Below, piece by piece: positions 34,684 to 42,253 of a stretch of DNA of 64,000 nucleotides. A program made the translations under genes and the position numbers. The stretch lies in NCBI GenBank assembly GCA_043777595.1, contig JAYWHT010000020.1, forward strand, positions 1 through 64,000, written 5' to 3'. Position 1 is the stretch's first letter, and every line of letters begins with the position of its first letter. Source of the stretch: JAYVJH01 sp043777595. Its GTDB lineage: Bacteria > Bacteroidota > Bacteroidia > Cytophagales > Spirosomataceae. The notes beneath the pieces are model-generated. The model was not told the DNA's origin. It was given only the letters and a program-made list of their open reading frames with translations, and made no database searches.

Positions 34684-34721
34684 ATTGAACAAATTTATAA
34701 CTATGTTTAAATTTGTTCAAT
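34684..34721 (-). promoter_or_regulatory. Promoter of the TonB receptor embedded in a 14-bp perfect palindrome
   Basis: ATTGAACAAATTTA (34684-34697) and TAAATTTGTTCAAT (34708-34721) are exact reverse complements with a 10-nt loop. On the minus strand the left arm supplies TAAATTTG, a perfect -7 element, and the right arm ATTG at 34718-34721, a -33 with one mismatch; the spacer is 20 bp. The palindrome also spans the stop codon of the upstream methyltransferase (34717), so it could double as that gene's 3' hairpin. Confidence 0.5.
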
Positions 34722-35358
34722 CATTTAATTTTGTAATAATTGGTTTTTGGAAATGGCAAAAAATAAATTTTTGTAGTGTGTCAAACGGTGTTAAATGCTC
34801 AAAATTGAGGCATTTGATTTTATGTAAAAATATACTAAATATATGGCTCAACGAACCTTCGGTATATTGCTTTATCTCTAAACCACTGCATTTTTCAGGG
34901 CCATTTTCTGTAAAAGTACCAATCAAAAAATAGCCGTTTGGTTTCAAGAATTGCTTTACATTTTGGGCGTAATAGGTGACACTTGTTTGGTCCGTCAAAA
35001 AGTGAAATGTTGCTCTGTCGTGCCAAAAATCGTATTGCTGCGGGGGTACAAAATCGCTAACATCGGCTACAATATAGCTGAGGTTTCGGCCTTTGTGGCC
35101 AAGCCTTTTTCTTGTACGGTCTAATGCTTTTTTGGAAATATCTACTAATGTTAGGTTTTTGTAGCCTTTGGCCAATAGATAATCTACAAAATGGCTTTCG
35201 CCCGCACCAACGTCAATGATATGGGCGGTTTTGGGGAGTTTAATTTCTTCAAAAAAATCAATTGATGTTTCGGGAACAGGCTGAAACCAACTGACATTCT
35301 CAAACGCTTTGGTCTGATATACGTTTTCCCAATGTTGTTTTTGAGTATTATTTTCCAT
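34717..35358 (-). CDS. Class I SAM-dependent methyltransferase
   Basis: A 213-residue soluble protein starting MENNTQKQHWENVYQTKAFENVSWFQ, an N-terminus shared by a Bacteroidota family of small methyltransferases. Motif I is HIIDVGAGESHFVDYLL, motif II LTLVDISKKAL, and the post-I acidic residue is in YIVADVSDF; FWHDRATFHFLTD follows. The family is distantly like TehB/thiopurine methyltransferases, which modify metalloid or thiol compounds, but the substrate is unknown. It lies within the copper cluster, 51 bp downstream of the HMA-MauE gene, which suggests a metal-linked role. Confidence 0.82.
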   Translation of the reverse strand: MENNTQKQHWENVYQTKAFENVSWFQPVPETSIDFFEEIKLPKTAHIIDVGAGESHFVDYLLAKGYKNLTLVDISKKALDRTRKRLGHKGRNLSYIVADVSDFVPPQQYDFWHDRATFHFLTDQTSVTYYAQNVKQFLKPNGYFLIGTFTENGPEKCSGLEIKQYTEGSLSHIFSIFLHKIKCLNFEHLTPFDTLQKFIFCHFQKPIITKLND

Positions 35359-35409
35359 AAAAACTGATATTTTTATTTTTATTTGAAAAATTATCTGATA
35401 TTTTTGTTT

Positions 35410-36141
35410 TTACCCCATCAGCAGCATTGCCCCGCTCATGGCTATCATTAGTGCATCTTCTACGATGGTAACGGTACTCATTGGCAAGTTAAAAACTGCC
35501 CCCAAACAAGCACACTGAATTTTTTGTTTGTTCAAGACCGAAATCAAAACGCCTACCAAACTCACACTCATCACCACAAAAGCTATGCCATTGGTAAGTA
35601 TTGGCTCAAAGCCTGTGAGGTAGGCCAGCCCCAGCCCCAGTTCTATAAAAGCATAGACATAACCCCAAGCTGGAAGCAGTTTGGCTACTACGTCGTACAT
35701 GGCATAACTTTGGGCAAAGGCTTTGAGATTGAGCATTTTGAAAAACGAAAATACCAGAAAAAAACCAGCCATAAAGTACCTCATAAAAAGACTTAATGAT
35801 AAATGGTTAATGATAAATGATTGAAATGCGGCAATGGCCGAAACAACCAAAATATACCCAAAAATCAATAAAATGGGCGTGTAGGTTTCGAGCCAGTTTG
35901 GCGTACTTTCTGGATTTGAAACCTTACTGGGCGATGTCGTTAGTTTGTATTTTAAATGTGGCCTAAGTACCGTTTGCAGTTCGTCAGTCGTTATCGTTCG
36001 GTCAGCTTCGAGTGTCGTATCGCCTGTTTTTAGGTTGGTTGTTACGTTTGTTACGCCCTTAATTTGCCCCAAAACGTGCTTGATTTTATATTCGCAGGCT
36101 TCGCAAGTCATGCCTGTTATGTTTATTGTTTGTGTTGTCAT
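35410..36141 (-). CDS. HMA metal-binding domain fused to a MauE/DoxX-like membrane domain
   Basis: A 243-residue protein. Residues 1-70 are a heavy-metal-associated domain with the copper-binding motif GMTCEAC; the C-terminal ~150 residues contain four hydrophobic segments of MauE/DoxX type, ending QCACLGAVFNLPMSTVTIVEDA. The last cysteine pair (CAC) is characteristic of MauE-like proteins, which support disulfide or electron transfer during protein maturation. Here the fusion probably binds Cu(I) in the cytoplasm and passes it or electrons across the membrane. It lies 16 bp downstream of the multicopper oxidase gene and is likely co-transcribed with it. Confidence 0.83.
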   Translation of the reverse strand: MTTQTINITGMTCEACEYKIKHVLGQIKGVTNVTTNLKTGDTTLEADRTITTDELQTVLRPHLKYKLTTSPSKVSNPESTPNWLETYTPILLIFGYILVVSAIAAFQSFIINHLSLSLFMRYFMAGFFLVFSFFKMLNLKAFAQSYAMYDVVAKLLPAWGYVYAFIELGLGLAYLTGFEPILTNGIAFVVMSVSLVGVLISVLNKQKIQCACLGAVFNLPMSTVTIVEDALMIAMSGAMLLMG

Positions 36142-36157
36142 TTTAAGTTATTGATTT

Positions 36158-38365
36158 TTAATATTTAAGATTCAAACCCAGTCCCAAGCCCATATCACTG
36201 TCGTAATGTGTCGAAAAAGAAATATTTTTGGTAGCAACATAATGAATCCCAGCCATATATTCTTTGTCGGTATTGAGCATGAGCCTCATTCTGAGCCGTT
36301 TAGAAATTGGAATATCGTCACGTTTTATTTGTAGTCGTACATTGCCATCTGTAAATACTTCGGCTTGGGCTATGAAGAGCATCGGTAATGTATAACTAAT
36401 GCCCAGACTCAACACGGCTCTGCTGTCTTTGGTATTGGTTTGTCCAAAAATATTTTTTTCTTGATTGTCAATTCCTAACTTTCGGTATCGCCAGTCAAAC
36501 CCAATAAAAGGCATGAGCCATTGCATCTTGCCAATGTACCGCCCAATGTGGGTTTCGGTTTCGTAGCCATGATAATCGTGGTATCCCAACCGCCATTCTG
36601 TGCCAATGCTCCAGCGGGTGTTGGCAACCATCAGTTCGCCGTCGTTTCCGTTGGTAGCAAAGTCATTGTCAGCCATTAGATGAAATGCTCTGTCGTCGGC
36701 AAATAGCTTGCGTTGGGCCAATTTTGGATTTGGTATTTCAGGATTTGGGGGCGAGTTTTCGTAACTAAAAATCCGTCCCATACCTGCCATCATGTGATAA
36801 AGAATGTGGCAATGAAAAAACCAGTCGCCACTTTCGGTAGCTGCAAATTCAAGTGTATCGGTTTCCATTGGCATAATATCAATCACATTTTTGAGTGGTG
36901 AGTAGTCGCCTTGTCCGTTCAAAACCCTAAAATCATGCCCGTGTAAGTGCATGGGGTGGCGCATCATCGAGCCATTGTGAATAATCATGCGTACAGTTTC
37001 GCCCTTTTTTATCAAAATTTTATCTGTTTCTGACACCACTTTATTGTCAATGCTCCACACGTAGCGATTCATGTTGCCGCTCAATTCAAATTTTAATTCT
37101 TTGGTGGACGTACTTTTTTGCAACACGGTTTTGGTTGGAGATTTCAGCATCGAATAATTGAGTGTAACAATGTCTTTCAAATCATTAACTCCCCCATCGG
37201 GAGCGGAAGAGCTTATTTCTGGATACATCACCGTGTTCATATCCATCTGATTTAACGACATACTCATACCCATATCGTCTAAGTTGCCATTCATTTTCAT
37301 CATGCCGTTCATCATGCCCATTCCTTCAAAATATTTGAGTCTGGGCAAAGGCTGGGCTTTTATCGGCGTGCCAGTTCCCAAAAACAAAGACGTGGATTTG
37401 GTACGGTCTTCGGAAGTGGCCAAAAATTCGTAGCTGTTACCCGCTGGTACATTCACAACTATATCATAGGTTTCGGACACCGCAACAATAAGCCTATCCA
37501 CCTCAACGGGTTCTACATCATTACCATCGTTTGCTACAACCGTTATTTTGCCACCACCATAATTGACCCAAAAATAAGTTGAAGCCCCACCATTTGAAAT
37601 CCGTAATCTTACATTGTTACTCAACAGCCCCCCACCCCCCAGAGGGGGAACATAAGTAGATTCGTTCTGTCCATTTATTAAAAACTTGTCGTAATAAACG
37701 TCGCTAACGTCCATGGCGTTCATGCGTTTCCATTCATTAGCGAGCTTGGTTTTAAAATATCCCTGACTAATTGCCTCCGAATAGCTCTGAGTTGTTCCTT
37801 TCTGAATTGCAAACCAGTCTGTGGCATTGCGTAACATTCTGTGTATGTTTTCGGGTTTCATGTCCGTCCATTCACTCAGTATAACGGGGAGTGTTGGCAG
37901 GTCGTCGATACCAACTCTAAAAGTCGGGTCTGTACTGCGTTTGTTCAAAATCATAGAGCCATACATACCAATTTGCTCTTGTAAACCTGTATGGCTATGG
38001 TACCAGTGCGTGCCATGTTGAACAATCGGAAAGCGGTACAAATGCCTGCTGTGCGGCTTGATAGGCATTTGGGTTAGGTTCGGAACGCCGTCGTATTGAT
38101 TTGGTAAAAACAGCCCGTGCCAATGCAGTGATGTTTCTTCATTGAGTTCGTTATAGACATAAATTTCTGCCGTGTCGCCTTCGGTAAAAGTAAGGGTCGG
38201 CATCGGTATCTGTCCATTTACGGCGATGGCTCGTTTGGTTTTTTGACCGAAGTTTACGGTTGTGTCTCGCACATACAAGTCGTAACGTACTATTTTTTGA
38301 GCAAATGTTACTGGGCTTATTATCAAAAATAGTAAGAATGATATGTTATTTGGCTGTTTTATCAT
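36158..38365 (-). CDS. Multicopper oxidase (CopA-like) with C-terminal CopB-like domain
   Basis: A 735-residue exported protein (signal FLLFLIISPVTFAQ). Three cupredoxin domains carry all copper ligand motifs: LHWHGL (about residue 80), HWYHSHTG (about 117), HPMHLHGHDF (about 467) and HCHILYHMMAGM (about 518). A methionine-rich segment (MGMMNGMMKMNGNLDDMGMS, about residues 350-370) matches CopA Cu(I)-binding tracts. After about residue 540 there is an added region (EWRLGYHDYHGYETETHIGR, FIGFDWRYRK) resembling the outer-membrane CopB family. It probably oxidises Cu(I) to Cu(II) in the periplasm. A GC-rich repeat is inserted in frame at residues ~237-246 (YVPPLGGGGLL). It is four bases downstream of the SRPBCC gene. 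Confidence 0.9.
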   Translation of the reverse strand: MIKQPNNISFLLFLIISPVTFAQKIVRYDLYVRDTTVNFGQKTKRAIAVNGQIPMPTLTFTEGDTAEIYVYNELNEETSLHWHGLFLPNQYDGVPNLTQMPIKPHSRHLYRFPIVQHGTHWYHSHTGLQEQIGMYGSMILNKRSTDPTFRVGIDDLPTLPVILSEWTDMKPENIHRMLRNATDWFAIQKGTTQSYSEAISQGYFKTKLANEWKRMNAMDVSDVYYDKFLINGQNESTYVPPLGGGGLLSNNVRLRISNGGASTYFWVNYGGGKITVVANDGNDVEPVEVDRLIVAVSETYDIVVNVPAGNSYEFLATSEDRTKSTSLFLGTGTPIKAQPLPRLKYFEGMGMMNGMMKMNGNLDDMGMSMSLNQMDMNTVMYPEISSSAPDGGVNDLKDIVTLNYSMLKSPTKTVLQKSTSTKELKFELSGNMNRYVWSIDNKVVSETDKILIKKGETVRMIIHNGSMMRHPMHLHGHDFRVLNGQGDYSPLKNVIDIMPMETDTLEFAATESGDWFFHCHILYHMMAGMGRIFSYENSPPNPEIPNPKLAQRKLFADDRAFHLMADNDFATNGNDGELMVANTRWSIGTEWRLGYHDYHGYETETHIGRYIGKMQWLMPFIGFDWRYRKLGIDNQEKNIFGQTNTKDSRAVLSLGISYTLPMLFIAQAEVFTDGNVRLQIKRDDIPISKRLRMRLMLNTDKEYMAGIHYVATKNISFSTHYDSDMGLGLGLNLKY
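37626..37652 (-). repeat. In-frame GC-rich repeat within the multicopper oxidase gene
   Basis: The plus strand reads C6, A, C6, AGAGGGGG. The coding strand TTCCCCCTCTGGGGGG matches the ligA insertion (TTCCTCCTCTGGGG), and both encode VPPLG. It falls between cupredoxin strands and does not disturb the frame. Confidence 0.6.
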
Positions 38366-38368
38366 TAT

Positions 38369-38893
38369 CTATAAAATTTTTTCAAGATTTTTAAATTCTT
38401 CAATAGCGTGTCTATCTTGCGAGTGCCGTTTGTTTTTTGTAAAAATCAAATTACGAATAAACCAATCTATCAGTCCTGTTATTTTTTGTCTGTACCCAAT
38501 CTGCAAATCGTGCGTAACGAGAGTTCCTTTTGGTGTTTTGTCAAGGGTAAGTACCAGATAAATAGGAATAAAATACTGAGCTTTCATCACAATTTTATGA
38601 TTTTTATCAATTTTTGTCACCTCCCAGCGGTATTTTACTTTTAAGTTGTCTATTTGCTCATGAAAAAAGAACAGGCTACCGACCGTATCTTTGGTTTGTT
38701 TTATAATCTTAAAATCTCTATGTTCTGGGTGCCAAGCCAAGTATTTTTCTTTGTCTATGTTCAACATAAAATCATAGATTTGGCTTGGTGTCTTGCCCAA
38801 AACTTCAATTTTTGTAACTTGGTTTGTCATTGCATTTGTGTTGATAGCCGTGAACAATAATATCGATAGTGCCAATAATTGAGATTTTTTCAT
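38369..38893 (-). CDS. Exported SRPBCC-fold protein
   Basis: A 174-residue protein with a signal sequence (LLALSILLFTAINTNA). It is followed by an SRPBCC/polyketide-cyclase-like layout: TKIEVLGKTPSQIYDFMLNIDKEKYLAWHPEHRDF, beta strands YRWEVTKIDKNHKIVMKAQY, and a final long helix around DWFIRNLIFTKNKRHSQDRH. The hydrophobic ligand is unknown. An exported form is uncommon. The stop is four bases before the multicopper oxidase ATG, so it belongs to the same transcript. Confidence 0.68.
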   Translation of the reverse strand: MKKSQLLALSILLFTAINTNAMTNQVTKIEVLGKTPSQIYDFMLNIDKEKYLAWHPEHRDFKIIKQTKDTVGSLFFFHEQIDNLKVKYRWEVTKIDKNHKIVMKAQYFIPIYLVLTLDKTPKGTLVTHDLQIGYRQKITGLIDWFIRNLIFTKNKRHSQDRHAIEEFKNLEKIL

Positions 38894-38924
38894 TGTTAAG
38901 GTAATTTTATTTGAGCAAACGAAA

Positions 38925-38968
38925 GGAAGTCTTCGCTTGAATCGGACTGTCGCACAGCGAAGACTTCC
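38925..38968. repeat. Intergenic hairpin, GGAAGYCTTCGCT family, copy 2 (long loop)
   Basis: GGAAGTCTTCGCT and AGCGAAGACTTCC form a perfect 13-bp stem around an 18-nt loop. It lies in the 122-bp gap between the beta-propeller lipoprotein and the SRPBCC gene, splitting the copper cluster into two transcription blocks. Confidence 0.55.
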
Positions 38969-39015
38969 ATGGAACAGAACAAATTTTCTGCATGAATCAA
39001 TAAAGAACCAAAACT

Positions 39016-40086
39016 CTAAAACTTCAAAACAATACCATTTGGTTTTTGCCCTACTTTGATGTCTTTTGTTTTTTCGTGTTTCATCACATCGACGACCGAC
39101 ACGCTGGCCGTTTCTTGGTTGGTAACGTAAGCCGTCATGTCTCTAAATGCAATAGCGTGTGCACCTGCACCTGTGGCAAAACTACCGCCTTTTACAAACT
39201 TCAAATTGCTGTCTTGTTTCCACCAATGTACTTTGCCAGCTACAGGGTCAGACACCCACAGTTCTTTCATTTCGCCATTGAAAGCCGCATAGCCCGGCAT
39301 AAAGCCCAAAGCGACGGTTTCTACTACTTTGAGTGTTTTTACATCTAATACCGATACCGTTTGGCCGTCTTCGTTGTCGGCATACATTCGGTTGTCTGAG
39401 CCGCTCCATGCTCCCACGGGGTTTGCGCCTACTGGTATTGTGGCCTTGACGGCTTTGGTATTTGGGTCAATCGCCGAAACGGTATTGTCGGCACCATTGG
39501 CCACAAAAGCCAAAGTACCATTGGCCGAAAAAGTTACTTCGGCTGGTTCTTTGCCTACTGTTATTGTGTTTTTGAGTACATAAGTAGTTGCATCATAGAC
39601 CAATACCGAGCCTTTGGTGTCCATCTGCGAAGTCCATATTTCTTTGCCATCTGGTGAATATACGGCGTTGTGGTTCATTATCGGTACATCAATCAGCTTA
39701 ATATTCTGCCCTTTGGTAGCGTCCAAAACGGCCACTTTGGCCATGCCAGCGTGGGGGGCGGCTGCAGTTGCGCCATGCCCCAAACTCAAGTCCATACCGG
39801 GGGCGGCAATGGCAATTTGATTTTTGGCAGGATTGAGATAAATATGATGCGGATATTGTAAAAACATACCCGATGAGCCGTGCGCCATAGCACCCATCTG
39901 GTCGGTTAGCTGTATGAGGTCGGTAGCCTCGTTGGTGTTGAGGTTTATGACGCTCACGGTGCTACTCGTACCATTGACGACATAAGCGGCTGGATAATTG
40001 ATGTTTAACTCGGGCTGTGCATCGGTCATCTTCATACATGACGTAGCCAACAAACATACCACTGCGATTTGTGTTATTCTTTTCAT
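39016..40086 (-). CDS. YncE-like beta-propeller lipoprotein
   Basis: A 356-residue protein. The signal peptide ends in a lipobox (LLATSC, Cys17). Repeated units with the pattern AYVVNGTSSTVSVINLNT, VLVYDATTYVLKNTITVGKEP, VSAIDPNTKAVKATIPVGANP and VSVLDVKTLKVVETVALGFMP form a seven-bladed YVTN/YncE propeller. His- and Met-rich loops (HGSSGMFLQYPHHIYL, MDLSLGHGATAAAPHAGM) could bind copper. It is probably anchored at the membrane surface. It lies 12 bp downstream of the DUF2911-TPR-DUF3347 gene, in the copper cluster. Confidence 0.82.
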   Translation of the reverse strand: MKRITQIAVVCLLATSCMKMTDAQPELNINYPAAYVVNGTSSTVSVINLNTNEATDLIQLTDQMGAMAHGSSGMFLQYPHHIYLNPAKNQIAIAAPGMDLSLGHGATAAAPHAGMAKVAVLDATKGQNIKLIDVPIMNHNAVYSPDGKEIWTSQMDTKGSVLVYDATTYVLKNTITVGKEPAEVTFSANGTLAFVANGADNTVSAIDPNTKAVKATIPVGANPVGAWSGSDNRMYADNEDGQTVSVLDVKTLKVVETVALGFMPGYAAFNGEMKELWVSDPVAGKVHWWKQDSNLKFVKGGSFATGAGAHAIAFRDMTAYVTNQETASVSVVDVMKHEKTKDIKVGQKPNGIVLKF

Positions 40087-40098
40087 TTTGATCGATTA

Positions 40099-41490
40099 TT
40101 AGTTTATTGTTTCGGTTACTTTGCCGCAAGTGAGCATCATTTTACCATAATACGGGTTTTTGATGGCGGCGTTGTCGCTCAACCAATAGGCTTTTTTCAT
40201 AGGGCAATATTGCTGATAAACAGGACTTTGATTGGTGTTTAGTCCTTTAACGAGTGCAAACATATTATTGGACATATCGTTGAAATACTCACGCTGATGT
40301 TTTATATCTTTGGTTTCGCCAATATGCTCTGCATCGGTCTTTATTTTTTCGGATAGGTTCATAAAAACTGTGTGCTGCTCGGCAGTCATTTTGGCCATCG
40401 GTATTGCTGTCAAAGATTTTGCAAGTTCGTTGGCCTTGCTGTTGGCTGTTTTACTGTCGTCGGCTACTAAGGCATTTTTTACACCATAATAGTTCGACAG
40501 CATAGCGACTATACTCACTTGCAACTCGTTGTCGGTTGATTTGGGTTGGGCTGTGGTTGCAGCTTTTTTATCATCTTGTTTTACTTCGACTGGTACGGCT
40601 GTGGGCTGTGGGGTAGGTGCTATGCCCAAGGTCTTCTCCCATTCATCTACTTTCTTTTGCCAGTTGGCTGAGGTTGTTTTCATACCTTTTTTTGTACCAA
40701 TCTCAATCGTCCGTTTTGCCGATGCTATCGCCCCTTTGTAGTCTTTGAGTTTTTCTAAAATTTTGGTGGACTGATTGACATAATAAAAGTTCTCTTTGTC
40801 CATCGCCTCCGCTTTTTGCGACCATTCTAAGGCCATTTTTAAGTCTCGACCAGTGTTTAGGTAGTAGCCAGCGGCGTTGTAGTAGAGGCTGGCGTTTTCA
40901 GTTTTTTTTGTAAAAATTTTATCCTGAATGTCTGCCATAATCTGCTCGTCGGCATAGCTTTTGATTGGTATTCTGACAGTTGTGTTTTCCCAAGTCAAGG
41001 CCAGTGTTCCAGTGTAGTCTTTCTGAATATCGGTGAGTTCTATTGTAAAACTCTCCTGTGTTTTGGCTACGGTTTCGGACTTGATTTTGATTCGTAGTAT
41101 GTCTTTTTTGTCGTCATAACTAAACGCCCCGTGCTGGGTAGTGTCGGTGTTGAGTATAACAGTCCATTCGGTAGGGTCTGGAATGGTAAAGAGCGAATAT
41201 TTGCCTTTTTTGACTCGCTGGCCGCCAAACTCAATGTCATCACTAAACTTTATTGTCGTGCAGTCGCCTGCGCCTGTGCGCCACACTTTGCCAAAAGGCT
41301 CGAGTTCGCCAAAAACCTTGCGCCCACGCATCAGTGGTCGCTCATAAACAACGCTCACAAACGTAAAGCCCAATCGCTGTTTCCATTCAGCTTCGGGGCT
41401 GGGTGGCGGAGTGCTGAGTTGCGCCTTTGGTTTGTCGATAAATAGTGTAAATTGAAAAACTAAGAATGTAAAAATGAGTGTCTTTTTCAT
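40099..41490 (-). CDS. DUF2911-TPR-DUF3347 fusion protein
   Basis: 463 residues from ATG 41490 (signal MKKTLIFTFLVFQFTLF). An N-terminal DUF2911 beta domain (RLGFTFVSVVYERPLMRGRKVFG; EPFGKVWRTGAGDCTTIKF) is followed by a short TPR region (AGYYLNTGRDLKMALEWSQK), a proline/glutamine linker, and a C-terminal DUF3347 four-helix domain (MLSNYYGVKNALVADDSKTA; SPVYQQYCPMKKAYWLSD). DUF3347 is otherwise found in copper efflux proteins and copper-locus proteins of Bacteroidota, and its CPM and final CG cysteines could bind Cu. Fusion to DUF2911 is uncommon in my knowledge. It is read together with the beta-propeller lipoprotein. Confidence 0.8.
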   Translation of the reverse strand: MKKTLIFTFLVFQFTLFIDKPKAQLSTPPPSPEAEWKQRLGFTFVSVVYERPLMRGRKVFGELEPFGKVWRTGAGDCTTIKFSDDIEFGGQRVKKGKYSLFTIPDPTEWTVILNTDTTQHGAFSYDDKKDILRIKIKSETVAKTQESFTIELTDIQKDYTGTLALTWENTTVRIPIKSYADEQIMADIQDKIFTKKTENASLYYNAAGYYLNTGRDLKMALEWSQKAEAMDKENFYYVNQSTKILEKLKDYKGAIASAKRTIEIGTKKGMKTTSANWQKKVDEWEKTLGIAPTPQPTAVPVEVKQDDKKAATTAQPKSTDNELQVSIVAMLSNYYGVKNALVADDSKTANSKANELAKSLTAIPMAKMTAEQHTVFMNLSEKIKTDAEHIGETKDIKHQREYFNDMSNNMFALVKGLNTNQSPVYQQYCPMKKAYWLSDNAAIKNPYYGKMMLTCGKVTETIN

Positions 41491-41588
41491 GATTATGAAC
41501 ATATTTTGTTAAAAAATTTCTGTGATATTCCGTAAATTCAGTGAGCTAAAGAAAATCTGGTACTAACTTTTTTCGTATTTCATCACAT

Positions 41589-41628
41589 CTACTTTACCAT
41601 CATAGCAGTTGCTAAGATGGTAAAGTAG
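41589..41628. repeat. 13-bp perfect inverted repeat between two copper-cluster genes
   Basis: CTACTTTACCATC (41589-41601) and GATGGTAAAGTAG (41616-41628), with a 14-nt loop. It lies between the HYCMG protein gene and the DUF2911 fusion gene, both read leftward. A T run follows it only on the plus strand, so it is not a standard terminator for these genes; it could be an operator before the DUF2911 gene. Confidence 0.45.
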
Positions 41629-41664
41629 GTTTTTGCATACGAACAGCAAACAGTAAGAAAGTTT

Positions 41665-42063
41665 CTAACGAATTAGCACACAGTTGAAAAGATACAGGGC
41701 TATCTTTTGTAAATTGGGTGGTGCATGGCAGGGCGGCAAGCCAGCATCTGACAGATTGGAATAAGAAAAAGAGGGTGTAAATTGAAAAAACGGTTTGGCG
41801 GCAATGTCGCAAATACTGGGTATAAAATCAAAAGTGGTAGCCGATATTCGCTGGTCGTTTTGTAGCTTAAAAGTCTGTATTTTGTCTTTGCAGCAGTTGT
41901 TTCTACTTTTTGTTACACCGCATTTAGGGCATGGTTTACTTTGTTTTTGTAACTCAAAAGAAGAAGATACCAATCGCCCCATACAATAGTGCGACCTCAC
42001 AGTAACGCCTAACGACGCTATTATATGAATACACAGTAAAGAAAGGGCAACAAATCTTTTCAT
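41665..42063 (-). CDS. Small exported cysteine-rich protein with HYCMG motif
   Basis: A 132-residue protein with an N-terminal hydrophobic segment (ALSLLCIHIIASLGV), then VRSHYCMGRLVS, KPCPKCGVTKSRNNCCKD, and no further domain. HYC-G followed by CPxCG and CC is a recognisable small family in Bacteroidota that occurs next to copper genes. The six clustered cysteines and the histidine suggest metal binding in the periplasm. No function is established. Confidence 0.62.
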   Translation of the reverse strand: MKRFVALSLLCIHIIASLGVTVRSHYCMGRLVSSSFELQKQSKPCPKCGVTKSRNNCCKDKIQTFKLQNDQRISATTFDFIPSICDIAAKPFFQFTPSFSYSNLSDAGLPPCHAPPNLQKIALYLFNCVLIR

Positions 42064-42253
42064 AAACCACTAACGTCTATTTTTTATTTTCCGTTTCATT
42101 AACCCTCTAAATATTATTCAGTAGGCGCACAAAATATTTCGTATCGGAGTAGTTGGGCGTAATCAAATGCTATTTTACAGAGCTTTAATATGCTGATTTT
42201 GAATGAATTTACTTCATTTGTTTCATTCTTTTAATTTATTTCATTACTTACTT

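Noticed and set aside
42100..42253. Apparent similarity between the gap before the HYCMG gene and 54113-54190 (AATATGCT...TTCATT)
   Set aside because: The shared bases are AT-rich and interrupted by gaps; not distinguishable from chance by eye.
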